Below are positions 24,864 through 33,425 of a stretch of 64,000 bases of DNA, piece after piece (within the stretch, counting starts at the first letter, position 1; every line of letters begins with the position of its first letter). The stretch spans positions 62,001 to 126,000 of the forward strand of contig NZ_BMUY01000014.1 of the NCBI RefSeq assembly GCF_014650435.1, read 5' to 3'. Source of the stretch: Streptomyces tendae (GTDB lineage Bacteria > Actinomycetota > Actinomycetes > Streptomycetales > Streptomycetaceae). The translations under genes were made by a program, and so were the position numbers. The notes beneath the pieces are model-generated. The model saw nothing but the letters and a program-made list of their open reading frames with translations. It was not told the origin of the DNA and did no database searches.

Positions 24864-26303
24864 TCACATGTCCAGCGACGTCATCACGTGCTTGATCCGC
24901 GTGTAGTCCTCGAAGCCGTAGCCCGACAGGTCCTTGCCGTAGCCGGACTTCTTGAATCCGCCGTGCGGCATCTCGGCGACCAGCGGGATGTGGGTGTTGA
25001 TCCACACGCAGCCGAAGTCCAGCCTCTTGGACATCCGCATGGCGCGGCCGTGGTCCTTGGTCCACACCGAGGAGGCCAGCGCGTACTCGACGCCGTTGGC
25101 CCACTCGACGGCCTGGTCCTCGTCGCGGAAGGACTGGACGGTGATGACCGGCCCGAAGACCTCCTGCTGGATGATCTCGTCGTCCTGCTTGAGGCCGGAG
25201 ACGACGGTCGGGGCGTAGAAGTAGCCCTTGTCGCCGACCCGGTGGCCGCCCGCCTCCACCTTGGCGTGCGCGGGCAGCCGCTCGATGAACCCGGAGACCT
25301 GCTTGAGCTGGTTCGGGTTGTTCAGCGGGCCGTAGAGCACGTCCTCGTCGTCCGGCTGCCCGGTCTTGATCTCGGACGCGGCCTTGGCGAGCGCGCTGAC
25401 GAACTCGTCGTGGACCGACTCGTGGACCAGCACGCGGGTGGCCGCCGTGCAGTCCTGCCCGGCGTTGAAGTAGCCCGCCTCGGAGATGCCCTCGACGGCC
25501 TTGGGGATGTCGGTGTCCTCGAAGACCACGACCGGCGCCTTGCCACCCAGCTCCAGGTGGACCCGCTTGAGGTCCTTCGACGCCGACTCGGCGACCGACA
25601 TGCCGGCCCGCACGGAGCCGGTGATGGAGGCCATCGCCGGGGTCTCGTGCTCGACCATCAGGCGGCCGGTGTCGCGGTCGCCGCAGACGACGTTGAAGAC
25701 GCCCTTGGGGACGATCGAGCCGATGATGTCGGCCATCAGGGCCGTGGAGGCGGGGGTGGTGTCGGAGGGCTTGAGGACGACGGTGTTGCCCGCGGCGAGG
25801 GCCGGGGCGAACTTCCACACGGCCATCATCATCGGGTAGTTCCACGGCGCGACCTGCGCGCAGACACCGATCGGCTCGCGGCGCACGAAGGAGGTCAGCC
25901 CCTCCATGTACTCGCCGGCGCCGCGTCCTTCGAGCATTCGCGCCGCGCCCGCGAAGAAGCGGATCTGGTCGACCATCGGCGGGATCTCCTCGGAGCGGGT
26001 GAGCCCGATGGGCTTGCCCGTGTTCTCCACCTCGGCCGCGATCAGCTCCTCGGCCCGCTCCTCGAACGCGTCCGCGATCTTCAGCAGGGCCTTCTGCCGC
26101 TCGGCCGGAACCAGGTCCCGCCAGGCCGGGAAGGCCGCCGCGGCGGCCGCCATCGCGGCGTCCACGTCCGCCTCCCGGGAGAGGGGGGCGGTCGCGTACG
26201 CCTCGCCCGTGGCGGGGTTGACCACTTCCGTGGTCCGTCCGTCGGCGGCGTCCCGGAACTCACCGTCGATGTAATTGCGCAGACGACGCAGCTCGGTGCT
26301 CAC
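24864..26303 (-). CDS. Gamma-aminobutyraldehyde dehydrogenase
   Basis: A 479-residue aldehyde dehydrogenase. VAPWNYPMMMAVWKFAPALA, the cofactor motif GSVRAGMSVAESA, the base glutamate in LELGGKAP and the catalytic cysteine in NAGQDCTAATR are all intact. Length and the end TRIKHVMTSLD fit the putrescine-pathway group (PatD/YdcW-like). It should convert 4-aminobutyraldehyde to GABA. It is divergent from the Lrp-aminotransferase pair that would supply its substrate, with a 165-bp shared control region. Confidence 0.9.
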   Translation of the reverse strand: MSTELRRLRNYIDGEFRDAADGRTTEVVNPATGEAYATAPLSREADVDAAMAAAAAAFPAWRDLVPAERQKALLKIADAFEERAEELIAAEVENTGKPIGLTRSEEIPPMVDQIRFFAGAARMLEGRGAGEYMEGLTSFVRREPIGVCAQVAPWNYPMMMAVWKFAPALAAGNTVVLKPSDTTPASTALMADIIGSIVPKGVFNVVCGDRDTGRLMVEHETPAMASITGSVRAGMSVAESASKDLKRVHLELGGKAPVVVFEDTDIPKAVEGISEAGYFNAGQDCTAATRVLVHESVHDEFVSALAKAASEIKTGQPDDEDVLYGPLNNPNQLKQVSGFIERLPAHAKVEAGGHRVGDKGYFYAPTVVSGLKQDDEIIQQEVFGPVITVQSFRDEDQAVEWANGVEYALASSVWTKDHGRAMRMSKRLDFGCVWINTHIPLVAEMPHGGFKKSGYGKDLSGYGFEDYTRIKHVMTSLDM

Positions 26304-26416
26304 TGCCGGCCCTCCAAGTTCGGGTGTCCAGTAACTGAGACACCCACCCTAGACGCAGTCCCGACGTTTTCAACACCCCCGCTCCCCTCAGGGTTGCGAT
26401 ATCCGCAGCCTGAAGC

Positions 26417-26442
26417 GATCGAAACAACGAATTTCATCGATC
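26417..26442. promoter_or_regulatory. Candidate Lrp-type operator in the divergent gap
   Basis: The arms GATCGA (26417-26422) and TCGATC (26437-26442) form an inverted repeat with an AT-richer centre (AACAACGAATTT). It sits midway between the aldehyde dehydrogenase and Lrp starts. Lrp regulators bind such degenerate dyads in front of their own and divergent genes. The assignment is positional only. Confidence 0.35.
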
Positions 26443-26468
26443 CGGCCTTGCGAAACTGTCGATACGTC

Positions 26469-26984
26469 GTGCACAGTGAAGCCGTGGCCAGTCGAAGCGC
26501 AGACCAGAAGGACTCCCGCGAGTCCAGGAACGGCGGTCCCCAGTTGGACGCCGTCTCCCTCGCCATCATCGAGCAGCTCCAGGAGGACGGCCGCCGGCCG
26601 TACGCCGCCATCGGCAAGGCCGTGGGCCTGTCGGAGGCGGCCGTGCGCCAGCGCGTCCAGAAGCTGCTCGACCAGGGCGTGATGCAGATCGTCGCCGTCA
26701 CGGACCCGCTCACCGTGGGCTTCCGGCGCCAGGCGATGGTCGGCGTCAACGTGGAGGGCGACGTGGAGTCCGTCGCCGAGGCGCTGGCGGCCATGTCCGA
26801 GTGCGAGTACGTGGTGATGACCGCGGGCTCCTTCGACCTGATGGTGGAGGTCGTCTGCGAGGACGACGACCACCTCCTGGAGGTCATCAACCGACGCGTC
26901 CGGGCCGTCCCCGGCGTGCGCTCCACCGAGAGCTTCGTCTACCTCAAGCTCAAGAAGCAGACCTATATGTGGGGAACCCGATAA
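26469..26984 (+). CDS. Lrp/AsnC-family regulator
   Basis: A 171-residue regulator. LDAVSLAIIEQLQEDGRRPY begins the winged helix-turn-helix, and LSEAAVRQRVQKLLDQGVMQ is the recognition helix region; the second half (GVNVEGDVES to SFVYLKLKKQ) is the ligand-binding RAM domain. It probably controls polyamine breakdown genes around it. Start codon is GTG 26469 or GTG 26484; neither has a clear ribosome-binding site, and the first residues are weakly constrained. The aminotransferase starts 2 bp after its stop, so both are one operon. Confidence 0.88.
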   Translation: MHSEAVASRSADQKDSRESRNGGPQLDAVSLAIIEQLQEDGRRPYAAIGKAVGLSEAAVRQRVQKLLDQGVMQIVAVTDPLTVGFRRQAMVGVNVEGDVESVAEALAAMSECEYVVMTAGSFDLMVEVVCEDDDHLLEVINRRVRAVPGVRSTESFVYLKLKKQTYMWGTR

Positions 26985-26986
26985 TC

Positions 26987-28360
26987 GTGAGCACCGACAG
27001 CCCCAAGGACCTCAGCAAGGCCGCGTACGACCACCTGTGGATGCACTTCACCCGCATGTCGTCGTACGAGAACGCCCCCGTCCCCACCATCGTCCGCGGT
27101 GAGGGCACCCACATCTACGACGACAAGGGCAAGCGCTACCTCGACGGCCTCGCCGGCCTGTTCGTGGTCCAGGCCGGACACGGCCGCCAGGAGCTCGCGG
27201 AGACCGCCTCGAAGCAGGCGCAGGAGCTCGCCTTCTTCCCGGTCTGGTCCTACGCCCACCCCAAGGCCGTCGAGCTGGCCGAGCGTCTGGCGAACGAGGC
27301 TCCCGGCGACCTCAACAAGGTCTTCTTCACCACCGGCGGCGGCGAGGCGGTGGAGACCGCCTGGAAGCTGGCCAAGCAGTACTTCAAGCTGACCGGCAAG
27401 CCCACCAAGTACAAGGTGATCTCCCGCGCGGTGGCCTACCACGGCACCCCGCAGGGCGCCCTGTCCATCACCGGCCTGCCCGCCCTGAAGGCCCCCTTCG
27501 AGCCGCTGGTCCCCGGCGCGCACAAGGTGCCGAACACCAACATCTACCGCGCCCCGATCCACGGCGACGACCCCGAGGCGTACGGCCGCTGGGCCGCCGA
27601 CCAGATCGAGCAGCAGATCCTCTTCGAGGGCCCGGAGACCGTCGCGGCCGTCTTCCTGGAGCCCGTGCAGAACGCGGGCGGCTGCTTCCCGCCCCCGCCC
27701 GGGTACTTCCAGCGGGTGCGCGAGATCTGCGACCAGTACGACGTGCTGCTCGTCTCGGACGAGGTCATCTGCGCCTTCGGCCGCCTCGGCACGACCTTCG
27801 CCTGCGACAAGTTCGGCTACGTCCCGGACATGATCACCTGCGCCAAGGGCATGACCTCGGGCTACTCCCCGATCGGCGCCTGCATCATCTCCGACCGCCT
27901 GGCCGAGCCGTTCTACAAGGGCGACAACACCTTCCTGCACGGCTACACCTTCGGCGGCCACCCGGTCTCCGCCGCGGTCGGCATCGCCAACCTCGACCTG
28001 TTCGAGCGCGAGGGCCTCAACCAGCACGTGCTGGACAACGAGGGCGCCTTCCGCGCCGCCCTGGAGAAGCTGCACGACCTGCCGATCGTCGGCGACGTCC
28101 GCGGCAACGGCTTCTTCTACGGCATCGAGCTGGTCAAGGACAAGGCCACCAAGGAGTCCTTCAACGAGGAGGAGACCGAGCGGGTCCTGTACGGCTTCCT
28201 CTCCAAGAAGCTCTTCGAGAACGGCCTGTACTGCCGTGCGGACGACCGCGGCGACCCGGTCATCCAGCTCGCCCCGCCGCTGATCTCCAACCAGGAGACC
28301 TTCGACGAGATCGAGCAGATCCTGCGCGCCACACTGACGGAGGCGTGGACGAAGCTCTGA
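26987..28360 (+). CDS. Class III aminotransferase, probably putrescine aminotransferase
   Basis: A 457-residue PLP enzyme of the putrescine/beta-alanine-pyruvate aminotransferase group. It has TTGGGEAVETAWKLAKQYF, SRAVAYHGTPQGALS, LVSDEVICAFGRLG with the cofactor aspartate, and ITCAKGMTSGYSPIGA with the Schiff-base lysine. Expected role: putrescine plus pyruvate to 4-aminobutanal plus alanine, feeding the divergent dehydrogenase. GTG 26987 lies 2 bp past the Lrp stop. The substrate is inferred from context and family. Confidence 0.88.
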   Translation: MSTDSPKDLSKAAYDHLWMHFTRMSSYENAPVPTIVRGEGTHIYDDKGKRYLDGLAGLFVVQAGHGRQELAETASKQAQELAFFPVWSYAHPKAVELAERLANEAPGDLNKVFFTTGGGEAVETAWKLAKQYFKLTGKPTKYKVISRAVAYHGTPQGALSITGLPALKAPFEPLVPGAHKVPNTNIYRAPIHGDDPEAYGRWAADQIEQQILFEGPETVAAVFLEPVQNAGGCFPPPPGYFQRVREICDQYDVLLVSDEVICAFGRLGTTFACDKFGYVPDMITCAKGMTSGYSPIGACIISDRLAEPFYKGDNTFLHGYTFGGHPVSAAVGIANLDLFEREGLNQHVLDNEGAFRAALEKLHDLPIVGDVRGNGFFYGIELVKDKATKESFNEEETERVLYGFLSKKLFENGLYCRADDRGDPVIQLAPPLISNQETFDEIEQILRATLTEAWTKL

Positions 28361-28565
28361 TCGTCCCGATCATCCGCTGAGGTGATCATCACCGGCCCCG
28401 GAGCGGTCCGTTCGAGTGAGAACGGCGGCCCGGGGCCGCGTGCTGTCCGGCTTCCTCCACGGCGACTCCTTACGGTGCCCAGTGACCGATCGGCCCCGTC
28501 TTCGTTCCCCCGGAAGGGGGACGACACGACCGGGGAAATACGGATCAGAACCGAGGTGTACGCCC

Positions 28566-29342
28566 ATGGAGGCCCCGCCGGACAACGACGTGCTCTGGGC
28601 CCGTGCCCTGCACTTCCAGCACCACGACGGCTCCCCCGCGCTGCAAGGCGTGTCGCTCGGCGTGCGCCAGGGCGAGATCCTCGCCGTGAGCGGCCCGCGC
28701 GGCAGCGGCAAGACCACCCTGCTGCGGTGCCTGTCCGGACTGGTCAAGCCGCAGGACGGCGAGGTGTGGTTCAACAGCGTGCCGGTGCACACCATGGGCC
28801 CCCTCGGCCGCGAACGGCTGCGCCGCGACCGCTTCGGCTGGATCGACCCCACGCCGGCACTCGTCCCGGAGCTGAACGCCTGGGAGAACGCCGCGCTCCC
28901 CCTCATGCTGCGCGGCACCGGCCGGCGCCGGGCCAAGACCGCCGCCCTGGAGTGGCTGGACCGCCTCGACGTCGGCGGCAAGGCGCGCAGGCGCCCGCAC
29001 GAACTCCAGCAGGCCGAACGGCAGCGCGTCTGCATCGCCCGCGCGCTCGCCGTCGCCCCGGCGGTCCTCTTCGCCGACGAGCCGACGGCTCCCCTGCACC
29101 GCGCCGACCGCGCCCAGGTCCTGCGGACGCTCACCACGGCGGCCCGCTCGCACGGCATCACCGTCCTGCTCGCCACGCACGACGCGCAGACCGCCGCCCT
29201 GGCGGACCGCGCGGTGGCGCTCCTCGACGGACGGCGGGTGCGGACCGTGCACCTGCCGCCGCTCGCCGAGACCACGGTGGCCACGGGTGCCGCCGGGACT
29301 CCCGGAACGGAAGGCCGGGCGGCGTGCTCGCTCTCCGCCTGA
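28566..29342 (+). CDS. ABC transporter ATP-binding protein with unusual signature motif
   Basis: A 258-residue ATPase of the MacB/LolD-like group. Walker A GPRGSGKTT is near residue 43 and Walker B VLFADEPTA near 170, followed by ATHDAQTA. The signature that normally reads LSGGQ is ELQQAERQRV here, which may weaken ATP hydrolysis. ATG 28566 follows a short purine stretch. Its end overlaps the permease start by 19 bp, so the two form one transporter. Confidence 0.82.
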   Translation: MEAPPDNDVLWARALHFQHHDGSPALQGVSLGVRQGEILAVSGPRGSGKTTLLRCLSGLVKPQDGEVWFNSVPVHTMGPLGRERLRRDRFGWIDPTPALVPELNAWENAALPLMLRGTGRRRAKTAALEWLDRLDVGGKARRRPHELQQAERQRVCIARALAVAPAVLFADEPTAPLHRADRAQVLRTLTTAARSHGITVLLATHDAQTAALADRAVALLDGRRVRTVHLPPLAETTVATGAAGTPGTEGRAACSLSA

Positions 29343-30775
29343 CCCGCACCGCCCACCTCGCCGTCCACCTGCGCCGCCTGCTGGTCGCGCTGGCCTCGGC
29401 GGGCACGGGCTTCCTGCTGCTGTGCGCCCTCGGCCACGCGCTGAGCCACCCCGACGCGCCCGGCGCCTCCGCCCTCCGCCTGGCCTGGTGCGCGGCGCCG
29501 CTGGCCGCCGCGGTGTACCTGGCGGTCGCCGTGGCCCGCACCGATCCCGGCACCCGGCCCCGCTCGGGGCTGTCGGCGATCGGGCTCGGGCCGGGCCGGC
29601 TGATGGCCGTCTCGGCGACGACCACGGCCCTGTCCGCCGCGCTCGGTTCGGTGGCGGCCCTGCTCGCCTTCCTGTACCTGCGCGGCAGCCTGACCGGCCG
29701 CCCGCCCTCGGACCGCGTCGCGGCCGACGCCCTGGCCGTCGGCCAGTCCCTCCCCGCCCCGGCCGTCCTGACGCTGCTGGTCCTCGTACCGGCCCTCGCC
29801 TCGGCGGCCGTGGCCCACACACTGCGGCCCCGCGATCCCCGGCCCACCACGGCCGCCGCACCTCGCGGCTACGGCCGCTTCGGCGCGTACGGCTGGGGCA
29901 AGGCCCGCGAAACCTTCGGCGCCTACGGCCGCTTCGGCGCCCGCACAGCTGTCGCTGGTCCTGCGGGCAGTCGTGCCGTCGCTGATGCTGCGGGCAGTCG
30001 TGCCGCTGGGGCGGCACGGGTGGGCGCAGGCGGCGCCCTGCAAACGCAGGCAAGTGCTCCCCACCCCCCGACCTCGGCGGACGGCACCACACAGACGCTG
30101 GACGCCGCTCCTCCGGCCCCGGCGGACATCCCGCAGACACCGGACACCGCCCCCGACACCCCGACGGAGCCAACCCCCCGCCCCCACAACACCACCGCCC
30201 TCCCCTGGGGCATCGCCGTACTCACCGCGGGCCTCACCGTCGAGACCTACACCGGCAGCGCGACCGGCGCCCCCGCCCCCGGCACCGCCCCCTCCGCCGG
30301 CGTGCTGATCGGCTGGGCCCTCACCGCCCTGGGCCTCGCCCTGGCCGGCCCCGGCCTCACCCACCTGTGCGGCCGCCTGCTCCAGGCCGCCCGCCCCGGC
30401 GCCCTGCGCCTCCTGGCCGGCCGCGTGCTCATGGAGGAGTCCCACCGCATCGGCCGCCCGCTCGGCGTCGTCGCCGCCGTCGCCGCCGCGGCCTACGTGA
30501 CCGCGACCGTGTACGACGGGGACGGCCCCGCCTTCGGTCCGCTCGGCACCCTGGGCGCCGTCCTCGTGGCCGGCTGCACGGTGGCCACGCTGCTCACCGC
30601 GGCCGTCGAGGCCAGGCACGCCCGCGCCGACACCACGGGCGCCCTGCTGCGGCTCGGCGCGCCCCCGGCGACCCTGCGCGCCGCGGCCGCCGTACGCGCC
30701 GCCGCCCTGCTCGCCCTGTTCGGCCCGCTGGTCCTGGTCGTCGCCGTGCTGGCGGCGCTGCCGCTGGACAGCTGA
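29324..30775 (+). CDS. ABC transporter permease (FtsX-like membrane protein)
   Basis: A 483-residue membrane protein. Four hydrophobic segments occupy residues 10-170, then about 130 residues of Ala/Pro/Thr/Gly-rich spacer (containing a GYGRFGAYGWGK/GAYGRFGA duplication), then four more segments from residue 290. The two halves may reflect an internal duplication. GTG 29324 overlaps the ATPase gene. Substrate is unknown; MacB-type systems export peptides or drugs. Confidence 0.75.
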   Translation: MLALRLTRTAHLAVHLRRLLVALASAGTGFLLLCALGHALSHPDAPGASALRLAWCAAPLAAAVYLAVAVARTDPGTRPRSGLSAIGLGPGRLMAVSATTTALSAALGSVAALLAFLYLRGSLTGRPPSDRVAADALAVGQSLPAPAVLTLLVLVPALASAAVAHTLRPRDPRPTTAAAPRGYGRFGAYGWGKARETFGAYGRFGARTAVAGPAGSRAVADAAGSRAAGAARVGAGGALQTQASAPHPPTSADGTTQTLDAAPPAPADIPQTPDTAPDTPTEPTPRPHNTTALPWGIAVLTAGLTVETYTGSATGAPAPGTAPSAGVLIGWALTALGLALAGPGLTHLCGRLLQAARPGALRLLAGRVLMEESHRIGRPLGVVAAVAAAAYVTATVYDGDGPAFGPLGTLGAVLVAGCTVATLLTAAVEARHARADTTGALLRLGAPPATLRAAAAVRAAALLALFGPLVLVVAVLAALPLDS

Positions 30776-30882
30776 CCGGCGGAAAGTCTTTCGAGAAAGT
30801 TCGCGCAACGGCGATGAGTTCCGGGGCCGCCTAGCGTCTATCTACTCGAACGGCACGACATACGAAACCGGGAGAGGCCCCC

Positions 30883-31290
30883 ATGTACCAGCAGATGATC
30901 TTCGTGAACCTGGCCACCAACGACCTCGACGCCGCGAAGAAGTTCTTCGCCGGACTGGGGTGGGAGATCAACGCCCAGTTCAGCGACGACAGCACCGCCT
31001 CGTTCCCGGTGAGCGACACCATCGTCGTGATGGTGCACACGCCCCAGAAGTACCGCGAGTTCACCAAGAAGGAGATCGCGGACTCGACGAAGACCAGCGA
31101 GGTGCTGATCGCGCTGAGCGCGGAGAGCCGCGAGAAGGTCGACGAGCTGGTCGAGAAGGCGGTCGCGGCAGGCGGCTCGGTCTCCGGCGAGACCCAGGAC
31201 CACGGCTTCATGTACGGCCGGGCCTTCGACGACCTCGACGGCCACACCTTCGAGGTCGCGTGGATGGACCCGGCGGCCGTCCAGGGCTGA
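30883..31290 (+). CDS. VOC-family (glyoxalase-like) protein
   Basis: A 135-residue single VOC domain made of two beta-alpha-beta-beta-beta units: MIFVNLATNDLDAAKKFFAG opens the first, and GHTFEVAWMDP closes the second with a likely metal-ligand glutamate. Similar proteins are annotated as lactoylglutathione-lyase relatives, but the substrate cannot be told. ATG 30883 follows GGGAGAGG. Confidence 0.85.
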   Translation: MYQQMIFVNLATNDLDAAKKFFAGLGWEINAQFSDDSTASFPVSDTIVVMVHTPQKYREFTKKEIADSTKTSEVLIALSAESREKVDELVEKAVAAGGSVSGETQDHGFMYGRAFDDLDGHTFEVAWMDPAAVQG

Positions 31291-31316
31291 TCCGGACGCG
31301 TGCCTAGCATGGGCGG

Positions 31317-32501
31317 GTGGATCAGACACCCGATCAGACACCCGCCCGGCGCAGGGCCCGATCACCGCACGGGTCGCCGTCCCTCTCCCGGTTCCAGTCC
31401 CACCACGCCTCCCACGACAGGGAGATCGAGAGCCTCGACGAGTTCGACCGCGTCGTCTCGTCGCCGGGCTCCCTCGCCCATCACCGCGTCCAGGCCGTCG
31501 ACCTGACGGGCCGTACGGACGCCCTGCTCGCCGCCGACCCCACCGGCGCCGTCTTCCTCGGCTGCCCGATGGAACCCGGCGCCGCCGCCGGGGTGCGCGC
31601 CGCCGGCGCCCTGGTCTTCCCGCCGATACCAGGGCTCCCGTTCGACCCCTACCGGGGACGGGTCTACTCCCCCGACGAGTTGTACGCCCGCCTCGGCGAG
31701 GGCTACGAGGCGACGCCGGACGCGCTGGCCTACGACTGGTTCCAGCAGACCAGGGCCGACGGTGACGTCTTCGCCTCCATGCTGCGCGCCATCCATGACG
31801 ACGCCGTCTCGGACGCGCTGGACGAACTCGTCGTCGGCAGCCGGGTGGTGGGCGTCATGGGCGGTCACGCCATGGCCCGCGGCACCGCGGAGTACGCGGG
31901 CGCCGCCCGCCTGGGCCGTGAGCTGGCCCTCGCCGGGCTCACGGTGGCCACCGGCGGCGGTCCGGGCGCGATGGAGGCGGCGAACCTCGGCGCGTACGCC
32001 GCCCCGTTCGACGACAACATGCTGGACGAGGCCCTGGTGCTGCTCGCCAAGGTGCCGTCGTTCGCGCCCTCGATCGCCGACTGGGCCGGGTCCGCGTTCG
32101 AGGTGCGGGCACGCTGGCCCCGGGGCGGCGACTCGATCGGCATCCCGACCTGGTTCTACGGCCACGAGCCGCCCAACGCCTTCGCCGCGCACATCGCCAA
32201 GTACTTCGCCAACGCCACCCGGGAGGACGGCCTGCTGGCCCGCTCCACCGCGGGCGTGGTGTTCCTGCCGGGCGCGGCCGGCACCCTGCAGGAGATCTTC
32301 GACAACGCGACGCCGAACTACTACGAGTCGCGCGGCGAGCCCACGCCGATGGTGCTCGTGGACCGGGAGCACTGGACCCGCACACTGCCGGCGTGGCCGC
32401 TGCTGCGGTCGCTCGCGAAGGGGCGGGCGATGGAGTCCCGAATCGCGCTGGTTGACCGAATCGACGAGGCTCCGGACGCGCTGAAACGTCTCGGCGGTTA
32501 A
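31317..32501 (+). CDS. LOG-family Rossmann-fold protein (lysine decarboxylase-like)
   Basis: A 394-residue protein. The C-terminal half has the LOG nucleotide-binding pattern GVMGGHAMARG, then ATGGGPGAMEAANLGAY and, for the PGGxGTxxE motif, LPGAAGTLQEIFD, with alanines in place of two glycines. Classical LOG proteins release cytokinin bases from nucleotides; this long actinobacterial form has an extra N-terminal domain (residues 1-150) and probably cleaves another nucleotide. GTG 31317 lies 26 bp after the VOC gene. Confidence 0.75.
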   Translation: MDQTPDQTPARRRARSPHGSPSLSRFQSHHASHDREIESLDEFDRVVSSPGSLAHHRVQAVDLTGRTDALLAADPTGAVFLGCPMEPGAAAGVRAAGALVFPPIPGLPFDPYRGRVYSPDELYARLGEGYEATPDALAYDWFQQTRADGDVFASMLRAIHDDAVSDALDELVVGSRVVGVMGGHAMARGTAEYAGAARLGRELALAGLTVATGGGPGAMEAANLGAYAAPFDDNMLDEALVLLAKVPSFAPSIADWAGSAFEVRARWPRGGDSIGIPTWFYGHEPPNAFAAHIAKYFANATREDGLLARSTAGVVFLPGAAGTLQEIFDNATPNYYESRGEPTPMVLVDREHWTRTLPAWPLLRSLAKGRAMESRIALVDRIDEAPDALKRLGG

Positions 32502-32539
32502 TAAGACGGCAAAGTCAACGGCCTTGGCAGGCATATGCG

Positions 32540-32567
32540 TTGACACTTCTTACGCGTCGCTTATAGA
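32540..32567 (+). promoter_or_regulatory. Sigma-70-type promoter for the sortase-anchored protein
   Basis: TTGACA (32540-32545) and TATAGA (32562-32567) with a 16-bp spacer match the housekeeping HrdB consensus well. The predicted start is near 32574, giving an approximately 85-nt leader before the GTG at 32658. Confidence 0.7.
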
Positions 32568-32657
32568 CCAGTGAGGCTCATGGGTGTGCTGATGCCGCGT
32601 CGTCGAGCGTCGGCACCCTCTCCACCCCCCGCATCCGCGCTCCCGTAAAGGACAAAC

Positions 32658-33362
32658 GTGGCAGTCCTGTCCATAATCAGCCGCACGGCATCACGCCGTA
32701 GCGTCCGCGCCCTCGGCGTCGTCGCCGCCTCCGCGGCCCTGGCGCTCAGCGCCTCGGGCAACGCCCTCGCCTGCAACATCAACGAGTTCTCCGCCGAGGC
32801 CAAGTGCGACGGGGACAACGGTGTCATCACCGTCACCGACGTGGACCCGGCCGGCATCCCGGCCACCGTCACCGTCTCCCTGAAGAGCACCGGGGAGCAG
32901 GTCGGCCAGGAGACGGTCAAGGGCTCCAAGGAGGGCACCACCGTCTCCTTCGCCGTGGACTGGCAGCCGAACACGGAGTACCGCGTCCACGTCAAGGCCG
33001 ACAAGTACGTCGACGAGTTCATCGAGCCGGACGTCAAGACCCCGTCGACCCCGTGCAAGACCGAGGACACCCCGAGCCCGACACCGTCGGAGAGCTCCTC
33101 GACCCCGTCCGACGAGACGGAGTCCCCGGCGCCCGAGCCGTCCACGTCGGCCCCCGCGCCGTCGCAGCCGGAGAGCACCGCCCCGGCGGCCGTCCCGAAC
33201 GACAACGCCCCGTCCCCGGCGGCCGGTGACTCCAACCTCGCCGAGACCGGTGCCAACTCCAACACCGGCATGATCGCCGGTATCGCGGCGGCACTGGTCG
33301 TCGTCGGTGGCGGCGCCGTCTTCTTCGGCATGCGCCGTCGCGGCGCGAAGAGCGGCAGCTGA
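32658..33362 (+). CDS. LAETG-type sortase-anchored surface protein
   Basis: A 234-residue secreted protein. A signal peptide (ALGVVAASAALALSASGNALA) precedes a small beta-rich domain with three cysteines (residues 38-135). Then comes a Ser/Thr/Pro/Glu-rich wall-spanning stretch (135-195), the sorting signal LAETG, a hydrophobic helix (MIAGIAAALVVVGGGAVFFG) and the tail MRRRGAKSGS. LAxTG signals are used by class E sortases; no sortase gene is in the window. GTG start follows AAAGGAC. Confidence 0.88.
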   Translation: MAVLSIISRTASRRSVRALGVVAASAALALSASGNALACNINEFSAEAKCDGDNGVITVTDVDPAGIPATVTVSLKSTGEQVGQETVKGSKEGTTVSFAVDWQPNTEYRVHVKADKYVDEFIEPDVKTPSTPCKTEDTPSPTPSESSSTPSDETESPAPEPSTSAPAPSQPESTAPAAVPNDNAPSPAAGDSNLAETGANSNTGMIAGIAAALVVVGGGAVFFGMRRRGAKSGS

Positions 33363-33388
33363 TCTCCCGCGCACCGACGCGCTGATCG

Positions 33389-33420
33389 CGGTGGCCCGTC
33401 CCCTCCGGGGCGGGCCACCG
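33389..33420. terminator. Bidirectional terminator between convergent genes
   Basis: CGGTGGCCCGTCCC (33389-33402) pairs with GGGGCGGGCCACCG (33407-33420) with one G-U pair and a 4-nt loop, midway between the surface-protein stop and the convergent gene's stop. Confidence 0.85.
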
Positions 33421-33425
33421 TCGTG

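Noticed and set aside
24507..26984. 825-residue reading frame ending in the Lrp gene
   Set aside because: Only the last 171 residues are real; the rest is antisense to the aldehyde dehydrogenase.
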